A stretch of 64,000 nt of DNA from Diphasiastrum complanatum (taxonomy: Eukaryota; Streptophyta; Lycopodiopsida; Lycopodiales; Lycopodiaceae): positions 53,580,334 through 53,644,333 of the forward strand of contig CM055099.1 in NCBI GenBank assembly GCA_029204225.1, read 5' to 3'. Numbering within the stretch: the first letter of the stretch is position 1; every line of letters begins with the position of its first letter. Made by a program: the position numbers and the translations under genes. This document shows, piece after piece, positions 47,379 through 58,751 of the stretch. The notes beneath the pieces were generated by a model, which saw only the letters and a list, made by a program, of their open reading frames with translations, did no database searches and was not told the origin of the DNA.

Positions 47379-49600
47379 AATGATGGATTAACTATTGTTA
47401 AAGACTATGAGGGTGGTAGAAGTACTCTATGCTTAACACAATACTTTTGGTTTGAATCTTCTAGCATGTAGATGATTTGTTAAAACAGTTGAAGATGGAT
47501 AATTCGCAAGAGATGACTTCGTCTATCATTCAGGTACGATGCTATACAAAATTGCACCAATACGATGGGTAGCCTTACTCGTTACTACAAGAAATCTTAT
47601 CCATGCATGATAATACTGAAATTGCTTCCTTTAATGATAGTAACTAATAAAGTTAGAAAAGTCTGATCTTATGTACATTAAAATAGACATGAGCTTGTAG
47701 TTTTTATTTAATTAAGTTCGCTTGCATCTTGTGTCCTAGTGTTGTTTGTAAGGTCACGTACTCATATAGAGCTTGACAATGGTACACTTGAATGGCATGG
47801 ATTTGCCCAAGTTGTTCGGTGTTTGGACTCCCAGAAAACAGTTACGAGATATCCATGGGGGCTAGCATAGCACGAAGGTGCTCTAGTACCTAACGATGTG
47901 ACCATAGTCATATCTCTGTCCATCAGTATAGTAAAGGATAGTTGCTTACATGTAAAATGTAAATGTGAACCTAATACATTTCTTTTGCTCTTGTACTGAT
48001 CAGTATGGCTTGTGCCCTGATACGACTTCGTTAAAGGGCAGAATGTATTGCTTAGTAATGAAGTAAATGATTGGGAAGATTAGACGTACATTTTATAAAT
48101 GCAATTTAGCTGATAAAGTAGTGAATCTTGTTTCGGACATGGATAACAACTGATGCTTAGCTATGACACCTGTCTTTCTCACGCGACTAACTTGTGCGAT
48201 TTTGTTGTGTGGGATGGTGGCATATAACAGCTAGGTGTCTTAAAACTTGCTTTGCTTTATGGTACTCTACACTGTTATACTTCATACAACTGTATTTTTA
48301 CCTGTTATGCTATAAATTGAAGGGTTCAAACGGTTTGGTCTTGACTTGTCAAGAGGGACTATGTGAAATCTCGTTACTCTCTCTCTAGAATAGTATCATT
48401 TGAATCCTTCATTCCTTTTTTTTTATGTGTTCTGTAGTTTCGTAATCTTTCTTTCTATAGTTTCTTGGTTACCTCTTGCTGGTTTCTTGAAGGGTTGGTT
48501 TGTTAGTTTCATTGCAAGCCTAGGGTACAAACTTGGCAGGAGCTTGGCGGGTGAGGGTAGAACTTACTATACTACAACACGATGAGATGAGTGGCTGAGC
48601 GAGGAGAAGAATGGATTCTGACATGAACTAGAATCTGCTAACAAATTCAAAATTGCACAATAAGTAATCAAAGTTAAGAACTATCAAGTTATAGAAATTT
48701 AAATCTCGGAAATTTCATGCATATCTCAAGTCTTGAGTTTGAATCTAATGACTAGCACATAATTTTGGTCTTTGTCACTTGACATATCGAAGTGACTGAT
48801 CTAATCTAATGAAATTGAACATTGTTACTTAATAGATGACTCTTGCAACTAGATTTGTGTGGGGGCAAGTAAGTTGAATGGGGCTAAAAGTCTTCGAATG
48901 ACACAACAACAATGAATCTAGATGGAACTTGTGAAACCCAACTTGACAAAAGGCCAAATGTACATTCATATACCACTTGCATGTGAAAGGAATTAATTGG
49001 AGTTGAGATATTGTTACAAGACTAACAAAAAATTGTATGTACATAAAACCCTTATAACAAATCAGCTAATTAACCACATCTTATGAAATCATTCACATAT
49101 GTAAGAGCATAGAGGGATACAATTGTTGTAAATCAAAGACCACCAAAGTGCAATGATAGTGGATTGAGAGTGGGGATGGAAGCTCCAAAGTCCAAGCTCC
49201 TTCTCCTATCCTGAATACACTCAAAAAAAGTGTGAGGGAGGGTGCACTTCTCCCTTTTTATGGTTTGGTATGAAGAGAGTGAAATGTTGCATGAGTAGGG
49301 AGTTGAGTGACTATTTCATGGGAGGGGAGGGGTGATAGATACAACTAGAATTTGATGGCTATCACTCAAGGTAGATGTAGTTTGATCCTTACATATGATA
49401 CACCACAAATTTGATGTTTATGATAAAGTGGATGATCATAAAGTGATAAACTTTTGATGCCCAATATGTGATTCGATGTTTGATCACGCGTGGCACAAGT
49501 TGGTAGATCTTGACACTCCACAGTTTTTTGGATCCACCTTGTTGTGGCCATAATGGGTCATGTTACCCTAGAGAATTCGATTCTTGATGCTTGACATGTA
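47379..49600. other. Long stretch without recognisable genes
   Basis: Frames are short on both strands. A 61-codon frame at 48400-48585 is hydrophobic (membrane-like) but isolated. Nothing else is supported; no repeats shared with the rest of the window were noticed. Confidence 0.4.
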
Positions 49601-50160
49601 GTTGTGAACTTTATCAGTTGAGATATCTCATCGAGTCATGTAATTTGGACAACAGGCCGTGGTAGTAGCTTCTACCCAGAATTTTGCAGGTAAGTGAGAT
49701 TGGTGTAGCGTTGATCTGGCTAAAGTGAGAAGTGTTCGATTCTTCCATTTCGCATCTTCTGCTGAGGCATGTAGGGAGTTGCAAATTGTCTTCGAATGCC
49801 ATATTCAGCTAAATAGTCTGACATCGTGTTGGAGATGTATTCACCGCCACACCATCTGTTCGGAATGCTTTCACCTTTGTAGATGTTTGGGTCTCAGCTA
49901 TGGCCTTGAACTTCTTGAAGCATTCAAAGGCTTCTGATTTGTGCTTAATGAACATGACAATAGACCATCTAGAGTAATCATCTACGAAGGTGATAAAATA
50001 GATTGCATCTCCTAAGGATGGAGTTGGCATTGGACCACAAATATCACTATGTACAAGATCTAATACATGTTTTGTTTTGATGGAATGTGATTTGGGAAAT
50101 ATGCTTCTAGAGTATTTGCCATAGATGCAAGATTCACAGAAAAATGATTTCCTATCTAAT
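49601..50160 (-). pseudogene. Copia integrase core fragment
   Basis: The minus strand shows CESCIYGKYSRS-like text, LVHSDICGPMPTPSLGDA, YFITFVDDYSRWSIVMFIKH, SEAFECFKKFKAIAE and KAFRTDG, the copia GAG-pre-integrase end and integrase core with two of the catalytic Asp residues, then frameshifted ERK-type text to about 49620. It is truncated on both sides. It lies downstream (minus) of the primer site at 50893-50905 but belongs to a different copia branch from the 51.7-53.2 kb gag, judging by motif wording. Confidence 0.7.
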
Positions 50161-50892
50161 CAAAGAGGGAAATACAATCCATCAACTAAATTATACAACA
50201 CATGTAAGAAAGTGATCTTGTATTCACGTATCTAAATCGACTATGCCACAAAACATCATGATCGTTTACATTATCATTTGAATTACTAGCTAATGCAACT
50301 GATTCAGACAGTACATATAAATTTCCAACTCTAGTGCAGGTACTCAGAGTTGTATCTTCATCGAAGACTATACACCGTTTAGATAAGAAGGTAACTGTGA
50401 CGACTCAAATCAGTCACATGATGACTTGAACAAATCTAGACTGATGGTACAATGGATTTCATCCTCTCACCTTCCATATCACTCCTTAATCTATGATTTT
50501 TGGCAAAATCACTCTCAGCTTCAACATGCACTCAAAAAAATAGAGATAATCAATTAATGCACCTAATTCAATCTTCAAATTTAATTTTTTGGCTGATCTA
50601 ATCCAATAATTAATCAAATCATTCGATTCTCTATAGAAAATGCTTGATTTTGCACTAAAAATCTCTCAAATTGGGTGTGTGAGTCAAATTGTACAAATTT
50701 TTGAATTTTCTCAGTCAAAACCGGATCTGTATGGCCTCTTCCTATAGCTCACAACAAGTTCTGGTCCAAAAAATTTGAAGATAGCTATCAAATCCAACTC
50801 GCTACACAAAATTTGACTAGTTTCTTAAAAACTGATAATTTTGGCTTTGATTTGGATCAATCCTGTCAATTTCAACAAAACCTCTTCTACTT
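50161..50892 (-). other. Copia leader region (member 2)
   Basis: Non-coding. The segment 50700-50892 is homologous to the leaders at 35.8-36.0 and 53.6-53.75 kb. Confidence 0.5.
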
Positions 50893-50905
50893 GGCTCTGA
50901 TACCA
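50893..50905 (-). promoter_or_regulatory. tRNA-Met primer-binding site
   Basis: The minus strand reads TGGTATCAGAGCC, preceded by an LTR end CCTCA. Confidence 0.85.
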
Positions 50906-51660
50906 TGAGGAAAAATTACAAAATGGACCAAGAGTGGATCATAATCTGATCCTCAAGAGGGATTGGTTGTCAGATTACTTGATCTATCAATCTACTTGAG
51001 ATTAAGATCAATCTAGATCAATTCTAGACACAAAATCCTAACAAGAACAATCATTAATTGAAGGTAGGTGTACCTTTTGGTTTCACACGATTCCAACCTG
51101 AAAATCAAGTACACATTGATAGAACCTCAAAACAATCAAAACAAATGTAAACAAATGGAGAGAATCACTAAAATTGCTTCCAAAACCAAGATTGGTGTCT
51201 CACAATGATTATGGCCAAATGTGGCTCTATATATACAATAAGTGGGAGCTCGTGGTACTGATCATCCCTCTGATCCCACATGTGTAAAGGTGCTTTGTCA
51301 TATGATGATTCATCATGGAAAACTGACACTTGGACAAAACCTTCTATTCTGGGCACTTTTGGTCCATTTTCCTTCTATATGGAGATCTATTTGGAAATTT
51401 TCTAGAAGTCAAAATTTGCCTACTTCAGCTTATTCCACACATGTGAGCTGTCCTCTACACATGGGATATGACACCTAACCAAAGGATGTGGCTCATGCAA
51501 TCAATAGATTGATGCCATTTGTCATATGTCTAGAAAACTAGTTTTTGGCCATTTTAGCCACTAGAACTTGAATTAAATCATATGTACAACATATATGATT
51601 ATGGTACCTGACAAGTACACTAGTTTCACACGTGGAAACAGGCTCCACACATGTGTGTTT
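50906..51660 (-). repeat. Copia LTR (family member 2)
   Basis: Ends CA beside the primer site. A minus-strand TATA box TATATATAGAGCC lies near 51235. It shares blocks with the LTRs at 36.0 and 53.8 kb and has the palindromic motif in variants (CACACGTGGA 51627-51636, CACACATGTG near 51646). The 5' limit near 51660 meets the broken gag-pol of the next element. This LTR may serve as 3' LTR of that element and 5' LTR of the leader to its left. Confidence 0.6.
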
Positions 51661-53212
51661 ATCTATATACAAGATTTTTGGCCTCTACCATATGTACATC
51701 AGAATGTATGAGATCCAAGGGAGAGAGAGATCTTGAGAAAGATCTCTTGTAAGAAGACTTGTGTGACTTTGCAAGGCCACATGCCTCACACATCTTTCCA
51801 CACTTCTTGAAAGCTCTTGGTAGGCCGAGAGCTAGTTCCTTGCTTGCCATTGACTCCATAGATTGAAGATTAGGATGGCCTAATCTCTTATGCCAAAGCT
51901 CCACTTGAGTTAGCTCCTCCCTAGCCAAGTTCACACTTTCACTTGCAACATTAGCATCCAACTTGAGAAGTCTACCTTGCTTAATGCCACTAGCTATGCA
52001 CTTATCATTTTTCAAGATGTAACAAACTCCATTCTTGAAATGTACATCTAGTCCATTGTCCATTAATTGTCCTACACTAAGCAAGTTTCTTGAAATGGTA
52101 GGAACATACAAAACATTATCTAGATCTATCCTTTTAGATGTGCCTAAGCAAAGAGGTATAGATCCTATGCCATCTATCTTGCATGCTTGATCACTAGCAG
52201 TGTATATTGACTTCTTAGAGTCATTACAAGATAGAAGAGTAGAAAAATAATGCTTGTTAAAGGACATGTGGGAACTAGCCCCACTATCTATCCACCATGT
52301 GTCTTGACTTGAAGTTGGTGTAGATGCAACCATTAAGGATGTGTTGAATCCATCCTCTTCTTCTTCCTCTTGAGCAATGTTCCCTTGATCTCCTTTGGCT
52401 TGTTGATTCGTCTTCAAGTAGCATTCTGAGGCAAAGTGTCCTTTCTTTCCACAAAAGAAACACTTTAGTTTTGCCTTGTTCTTCACTTTGCCTTTGGAGG
52501 TAGATCCTCCATTCTTCATCTCGGCCTCCTTGCCTTGATTTTTCTTGAATGGATTTTGTTTCTTCTTGCCTTTAGATGTAAAGTTATCTTTCTCCTCTCC
52601 TCCATTAAGTGACATGATATTCATTCTTGTCTTGAGGTGTAGAAGCCTACTCTCCTCGGCCACAAGAACATTGTGCAACTTTTCAATGGATGGAAGAGAG
52701 TCTTGAATGGCAAATGATTGGACTAAGTTGGTGAACGCATCACCTAGACCATTCAAGATGATTTGTACTAGTTCTTGATCTTGGATCTTCTCTCCTATTG
52801 CACTTAACTCCTTGCTAAGAGATTTGATCCTAAGGACATACTCTTGTCCACTCTCTCCACTTCCTTTCATGCTTTAGAAAACTTGATGTCTTAGCATGAG
52901 GATTCTTGAAGTATTGTTGGATTCATAAATGTTCTTTAATGAATCCCAAGTCTCTTTGGATGAGGTACAAGAAGACACCTCTTTCAAGACGTCATTTCAT
53001 ACATTTAACTTTATGCAATGTAGAGCTAATCTTGCTCTCTTCTTGTATTTGGCTTGTTCTTGGGGAGTTTGAGGCTCTTCCTCTATTCCTTGAACTATGT
53101 CATATAGATCATGGATCACTAGGAGTGATTCCATTCTCACTTTCCAAATGGAATAATTTGTGGAAGTGAGTCTCTCACTTGATTCCATCAAATATCCACC
53201 CATGGATGACAT
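51661..53212 (-). pseudogene. Copia gag-protease-integrase start
   Basis: Minus strand, ATG 53212 (MSSMGGYLMESSERLTSTNY). UBN2-type gag carries TGA 52999-52997 and TAA 52876-52874, then an intact 403-codon frame (52870-51659). That frame has gag LVQIILNGLGDAFTNLVQSF, a Lys-rich linker, the knuckle CFFCGKKGHFASEC (about residues 137-150), the protease box WWIDSGASSHMS (about 191-202) with a flap region NVLYVPTISRNLLSVGQL, and the GAG-pre-integrase HHCC domain (LWHKRLGHPNLQSM, CEACGLAKSHKSSY). The integrase core breaks off after LIHSDV at about 51690, where LTR sequence follows. The sister copy at 41 kb has a normal Gln codon where this copy has TAA 52876. Only two stops disturb it, so it is among the youngest copia copies here. 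Confidence 0.85.
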
Positions 53213-53751
53213 TTTAGAATGAATGTTTTTTTTAAAATCACAAAGATTTTTGAATTTTAAAAGATCTATGAAAAGGCCTAAAGCTTACTAGAATGCCTAT
53301 AGGCTTGTCTCTATCAAACTAGCACACAAGGTTGAATGATACTCAAAGATCTTACCAAAAATTCCTAGCTTTCACTCTCACAAAAAAAATTGCTTTACAC
53401 TTTTCTTAGAGATTTCACTTAGACTCTAAAAAGAAATGCTTCAATGATCCAAAACACTATTTGGTCATAGGCATTAGCTAGAATGAATCTAGATCAATAC
53501 TATGCTTCAAAAAGCACCAAAAATGAACTAGTATTGTGATTTTGGGACCAACAAACACAAAGTAACTTGAATTGAAAGTTGTTGTATGGTTTCACACGTG
53601 TGAAAAGTACATACACAGCCTCCAAGTCGTTTTGATCCAAAAAAATACAAGCTATCACTCTAGAAGAACTCGCGCTCACTAGTATTGGCCAAAAACAAAT
53701 TTTGCCAATGATCTTTACAAGATTTATAATTCAATGATCACTCTCTTACTT
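53213..53751 (-). other. Copia leader region (member 3)
   Basis: Non-coding leader between primer site and gag ATG. It contains CACACGTGTG at 53593-53602. Confidence 0.6.
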
Positions 53752-53764
53752 AGCTCTGATACCA
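53752..53764 (-). promoter_or_regulatory. tRNA-Met primer-binding site
   Basis: The minus strand reads TGGTATCAGAGCT, after an LTR ending ATTTATCA. Confidence 0.85.
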
Positions 53765-54600
53765 TGATAAATTTTATAGTTTTTAAGACAATAATGATTG
53801 TACTTTACAATCATAGAGAGTTATTGGTTGTTTAATCAATGAATCTATCAAGTTCTACACATTAGATCTTGATCTAGATTCACTACACTTGGATTTAAGC
53901 AAGAGCAATGGATCAACACATCATTTTTTTAGTGAGAGCGGCTTCACACATGTGGAGTACTGTCCACAATATGGCCTGCATCTGAAACAACAAGTACGAT
54001 GATACTAGATAGCAATCATACATAAAAATCACAAGACAAATGACTAGAAACCTCACAAGAGTGTAGAGTGCAAAAGTCTCATCAATCTTCTTAGCAAAAT
54101 GATGATCCTTTTATGGATCAAGTACATCCATGAGTCTGGTACAGTTCAGCAGGTCTTCACACGTGTGAAGAGTGCCACATCACTCAAATCTATCCATTTG
54201 ATCCATCCTTGATCCTTATCCAATAGTTGACCTTCTAGAATATGACTAATATCCAAAAAGCTAGTCTCCTAGAATATAGGAATATTTCCTACAAAATAGG
54301 ATGTAAGGAAAATGGTCAACTCTTATCTTCTAGTACTCTATACACACGTGTGAACAGCCACTTGCCATGTGGGAGCATTTACTCATGCACATGCAAGGAA
54401 AAGCTAATTTGTAGGTGACGAGTCAACTTGACTAAAAACTAGTCATTTCATGTTCACACTAACTAGAATGATACAAAATCAATTTGGATATATACAAACA
54501 CAAAAAGTACATCCTTTCACACGTGGGAATAGGCTCCACACGTGTGAAATCAGATCATCAACATATTCTAATGTTTGATCAATGTTTACATGAACCAATG
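53765..54600 (-). repeat. Copia 5' LTR (family member 3)
   Basis: Runs from the CA beside the primer site to about 54600, where plus-strand copia integrase text begins. It holds CACACGTGTG at 54158-54167, 54343-54352 and 54537-54546, plus near-matches at about 53944 and 54518. The internal gene follows at the normal distance on the minus strand. Confidence 0.6.
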
Positions 54601-54611
54601 TCAAGTGAGAA

Positions 54612-55435
54612 GTGACAATTTTCAACATTGAGGACTTATGCAAAGAACACGACATCAAAAGACAATTCACACAGTCACACACACCACATAGTAATGGTAT
54701 AGCTGAAAGGAAAAATAGGACTATTATGGAGAGTGCACGCTCCATGATGAAGCAAATGGACTTGATCGATTCACTTTGGTCGGAAGTGTGCAGTGCGACA
54801 ATGTTCTTGCAAAACAGGAGCCCTACAGTTGGGGTTCCAAATGTGACTCCCGAAGAAGCATTTATAGGAATAAAGCCAAAAATTGACAAGTTTCGTGTCA
54901 TTGGAAGTAAGGCCTATGTACATGTGCCAAAGGAGGAGCGAAAGAAACTTGATGCCAAAGCAATCAAGTGTATCTTTGTCGGTTATGATGAGAGGACGAA
55001 GGCATACAGGTGTTTTGATCCTGTAATGAACAAGATTCACATTAGAAAAGATGTGATCTTTGATAAAACGCATAAGTAGGAAGATGAAGACCATGCAAGT
55101 GGTGAAAGCATCAAAAGACTTCCCACAATTTTGGAGGAAGAAGATGAAGAAGATGCTCCACAAGATGATGCACGTGAAGACGAGAGTCGAGAGGGCGAGT
55201 ATGAAAGGACACCACCTATTCAAGAGCCTAGGGGGAGGTACTTGCCAATAGGAGCAATAAAGGAGAAACCGATTGGAAGTAAGAGACATTACTTAGACAC
55301 TCCTTGGGATACATACTCTCCACGTAGTGTATCACCTGGATCTAAGATACCAAAATGGTATGAAAAGATCATGAAGGATGCAAAGCTAAATCAACCAGGA
55401 TCTAGTACACAAGGAAAAGTGAGAAGATCAACGTG
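54612..55435 (+). pseudogene. Copia integrase core and C-terminal part
   Basis: The plus frame 54612-55079 has EDLCKEHDIKRQFTQSHTPH, SNGIAERKNRTIMESARSMM (with the catalytic Glu) and NRSPTVGVPNVTPEEAF, then KCIFVGYDERTKAYRCFDP. TAG at 55077-55079 interrupts, and an acidic linker with RGRYLPIG continues to a TGA near 55434-55436. The N-terminal half of integrase is missing because the LTR of the minus-strand copia abuts it. RT does not follow. Confidence 0.78.
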
Positions 55436-56093
55436 AGAAAGGAAGTCTCCTGATCGCTATCATGTGAACACGTCCTGATATCTGCTATGCTATAAGTTTG
55501 ATTAGCCAATTCATGTCATCACCCACTATGGACCATTGGAAAGCTGCAAAAAGGATTTTGAGGTATGTGAAAGGTACGCCTAACCTTGGCCTAATCTACA
55601 AAAGACAAAGTGTTTTACCTAAGTTGCAGATTATATTGACGCTGATTGGGCAGGAAGTATAGATGATAGAAAGTCAACAACAGGTTATGCCTTCAATTTT
55701 GGTAGCAGTTGTTTTTCATGGTCTAGCAAGAAGCAAGATACTATTTCTCTTTCTTTTACAGAAGCCGAATATAAAGCGTTGAGTTCTGCTACCCAAGAAA
55801 CTGTTTGGCTACGTAAGTTGTTATGCAAGATTAGCATGAAGTAGGTAAATCCTATTGTTATTTTCTGTGACACTCAAAGTGGAATACAATTGGCTAAGAA
55901 TCCTATCTTTCACGCAAGGACAAAATATATTGAGGTGAAATATCACTTTGTGCGTGAGAAGTTACAATCTGAAGATATAAGTATTGTACATTGTTCTACA
56001 TTATTACAAGTTGCTGATATATTTACGAAAGCTTTAAGTAAAGAAAAGTTTGAGACTTTTAGAGCCAAACTTGGCTTAGATCTGGTTATGTAG
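55436..56093 (+). pseudogene. Copia RNase H (RT deleted)
   Basis: Text resumes in the RT tail ([40 protein letters not shown]), then RNase [40 protein letters not shown] and NPIFHARTKYIEVKYHFVRE, ending GLDLVM and TAG 56091-56093. One TAG lies near 55843 before VNPIVIFCD. The catalytic RT (YVDD) that should lie between the integrase and this part is absent, so about 1.3 kb has been deleted. The order integrase, linker, RNase H in one orientation indicates one internally deleted element. Confidence 0.8.
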
Positions 56094-56114
56094 AAAGCCT
56101 TTACTTGTAATACT

Positions 56115-56433
56115 ATCATGGAGGTATGTTCCATGAATAGAGTAAACTCTAAAATAAAGAGAGACGTTGATCATTGAGGGAGAGAGTTAAAATAGCAATG
56201 ATCGACTTATACAGTGCTTTCGTATTTCGACGGCACCACGTGTGCTTAGTTCTAGAGTTATCGGGCCATCTTTCTTTTACGAGCCCTTTGAGTGCTTTTA
56301 AGCAACTAATTAAGAAGTGTAACAATGAAGTTTATCATTGATTTCTAACAAACTTAAGAAAAATAAAATACAAAAAACTAAGTATATACAAGAATAAAAA
56401 AGTAAAAGAGCATCATGTGACTAAATTGAGTCA
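56115..56433 (+). repeat. Probable copia 3' LTR start
   Basis: ATCATGGAGGTA directly precedes TGTTCCATGAATAGAG (56127) 30 bases after the pol stop, as polypurine tract and LTR would. The LTR end is not seen; the minus-strand signal CTAAGGGGGAGGACA/TGTGATGAC at about 56450-56430 marks another element edge coming from the right. Confidence 0.42.
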
Positions 56434-58196
56434 TCACATGTCCTCCCCCTTAGATGCAGCAGGTCCCTCTGCTGACGAATCTGTTGAGTAAGTCTGACCA
56501 GCCAGCATCCCAAGGTACTTTTCTTCATTGTAAGCAAGGTTGCGCCAATGTTTATAGCTCATTTTGTGCAACCTGTACAAAAATTCACATTGAAGACTAC
56601 CAAAATGGATCCAGGTTTGTGCGTCACATTTATCCTGCACAATAAATTCTGCATACATTCCAATTTGTCAATGACCTAAATCTTTCAGGTTATGTATGAG
56701 CAGATTTCCCTATTGCAACTGATCCATATAAGCTTTGGACTGGTTACCCACTCTCTTTCTAGGTATGCGCAAAGAAAGAATTTCTTTTGTGATGAGTAGA
56801 AAATCCATCCGAGCATAAATTAATTGAATTCCCAACAGTGTCCTGGCCACAAACCCTGCCCGATCCAATGGACGATATGTTGTCCATAATCGATGCACTG
56901 GCTGTTTTTCTCGTTTATGTATACATTCCACCATCTCTTTAAAGAATACTGTATACTTTAAACGGGGTTGGCTCAACTGGTTAGCTTGGCATCCAAAGTT
57001 TCTTTGGTCCCAGGTTCGAGCCTCCCCTTGGAAACCAAGAAGCATCTCTTTAAAGAATTTGACATAGTTAATGTCCCATTTCACATAAATTGTCCACAAT
57101 TTAGGATAATAATGATTTATCAACTTGTCAATCTTGTGCTTCTTCACAATTGAATGAATATCAATTGTCAGTCATTTTGTGTGATTGTAAACCGGATGTG
57201 ACGTTGTTCTTTGAACCGATTATCTGAATAAAAAATAAATGTAAATTCTTTCTTTTTCAGATATTTTAAGCATACATGGAGGAACTGCCTATTAAAATTT
57301 CCGTTAAACCAAGCTATTCAACCTCAAAAGAGCCCTGAAGGATAGCCCAATAGAGGCATCCTTTTTCTTCAATACTTAAGGTCCCCCATAAGATCATAAA
57401 TTCACCAGCTCTCCAAACAATATTCCACTCCTTATTACAGTATCATTTTATTCAAGACAAAAAAGCATACTCAATCATCCATAGTTGCTCAAGATTTCTG
57501 AGTTGCAACATAACTAAAGAGCTTTCTCTTGAGATGCAAAATTTTGGTCATAAGTACTTGATTGGGTTCAATAATTGGCCTCACCTCTTTTCGTTTCCTT
57601 TTCTTGTCTCTAGATGTCACTGGCTCATCTGCCTTTGAATACTCGCTTCCATGGATGGAAGGGTCAACAAAATGATCATTATCATAATCAAATTCTGATA
57701 ATAATGTCATTGTCTGGACTTCGTGGTGTTTCGTTATTGGTTTTGCTTTCGTTAGCTGTCTCAATTGGTCCTCCAACTTCTGAATGAGTTGATGGTCCCT
57801 AGGATTGCTGCACTCGACAATATTCTTATGAATGCTTTTTCCTTTATCATTAGTTTCGAGTTCGGTATCTGAACTCAAGAAATCATCCTCCTCAGCATCT
57901 TTGAAGAAGTCTTTATTTTCCTTCTATAAGAGCTTCAACAGCTTCGTTTTTATCATTTCAATTGTATCAGCCCGATATTTTTCAAATTTAATTCTGTTGA
58001 CTGACACACAACCCTTCTCTATAGTCTGTATTGTGTCAGTTTCGAAATTATCTTCTCTTTCTGCGGCTATGTGGGTTGCACTTCTCTCAGCAGCATCTTC
58101 AAACATATGATCAACAATTTGAGTAATTGTTCTAGCCATAATGTTGGCCTCAGATTCATTCAACAGCTCTAGGTGAGCGATGTCGCTTATTAGCAC
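56434..58196 (-). pseudogene. Unknown gene, C-terminal half, SINE inside
   Basis: Minus-strand frames: 58196-57924 (helical, ANIMARTITQIVDHMFEDAA), a TAG at 57923-57921, then in the same frame 57878-57489 (acidic DAEEDDFLSSDTELE just after the stop; nuclear-localisation-like RDKKRKRKEVRP), ending TGA. Then 57147-56710 (MKKHKIDKLINHYYPKLWTI) and 56658-56434 (ending SAEGPAASKGEDM), probably further exons or pieces. The last codons GGGGGAGGACATG overlap a polypurine-like tract, so this may be an internal gene of an LTR element. I recognise no family. The upstream half is at 58752-59321, cut off by a GC-rich insertion. Confidence 0.45.
56948..57042 (+). mobile_element. tRNA-derived SINE with 16-bp duplication
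   Basis: The segment carries pol III boxes in tRNA order and spacing: A box TTGGCTCAACTGG (56968-56980) and B box GGTTCGAGCCT (57013-57023), preceded by GGTCCCA as in plant Au-like SINEs. It is flanked by a perfect direct repeat, CATCTCTTTAAAGAAT, at 56932-56947 and 57043-57058, the target-site duplication length typical of LINE-driven insertion. There is no long A tail; the 3' end is GAAACCAAGAAG. Insert plus duplication is 111 bases, exactly 37 codons, and the minus-strand reading frame runs through it unbroken. Confidence 0.85.
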
Positions 58197-58505
58197 TTAT
58201 TGGCCCGGGAGGGGGAGTAACGCCCGCTCTCGTGCCTATGCGACACGTGGATCGGGTGCCCGGGCCCTCAAAATTTTCTTGGTGACACGCTATCGCGGAT
58301 CCGGGCACCCAGCGCCAGAGTCTCGCGGTTCGGGGCACCCTGCCCTGGCGCCGCACGAGCAAGAAGAGGGGCGAGAGAGGGCCCAGGATGGCGCCGGGCA
58401 GACGCGGCGCCAGGTGGGCAGGTGGGCGCCGGGCAGCTGGAGCTCAAAATTTTTCCGAACACAGGGCGTGACCCGGGCGTGACTGGCATGCCCCCGAGCA
58501 CGCAC
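58165..58505. other. GC-rich insertion
   Basis: About 340 bases of very high GC (many CGCC, GGCGCC and CCGGG strings) in AT-rich DNA. It holds two related sub-blocks on the minus strand, AAAATTTTGAGCTCCAGC (about 58440) and AAAATTTTGAGGGCCCGGG (about 58270), each followed by GCCCGGCGCC- or CCCGGGCACCC-like sequence, so it is at least partly a tandem duplication. Its frames are GC artefacts. It splits the minus-strand unknown gene. Termini and target duplication were not found. Confidence 0.6.
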
Positions 58506-58751
58506 ACATGGTAGCAGTGAACAATTTATGTACTATATACAAAAGTTGCTCAGTCCATAGGAAACTTATGGGTCAAAGCTGAGCTTTGCAGGAAAGTGTG
58601 TAGGTGCCTGGCAGGGGGGCAGATGGTGAGGACAAGGTGGGAACACGCGGCTGTTATGCATTGGGGCGGGCGTCATCGTATGTGTCCCAATAAGAGACCA
58701 GGCTAGGTGAGAAGCCAGATGACTCAGTTGGACTCCCCACAATCTAGCATG
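58506..58751. other. Spacer, G-rich
   Basis: No coding signal; probably part of the same insertion as the GC-rich block, given that the broken gene resumes at about 58750. Confidence 0.35.

Noticed and set aside
48400-48585. Hydrophobic 61-codon frame
   Set aside because: No ATG context, neighbours or family support; T-rich DNA readily gives hydrophobic frames.
56434-58196. Genetic code with TAA/TAG as Gln as an explanation for the open frames
   Set aside because: Elsewhere in the window TAG replaces Trp and TGA replaces Arg in conserved domains, so general decay explains the data more simply; kept only as a test in the findings.
58156-58507. GC-rich frames of 70-100 codons
   Set aside because: High GC lowers stop frequency in all frames; no motif, and all frames coexist on both strands.
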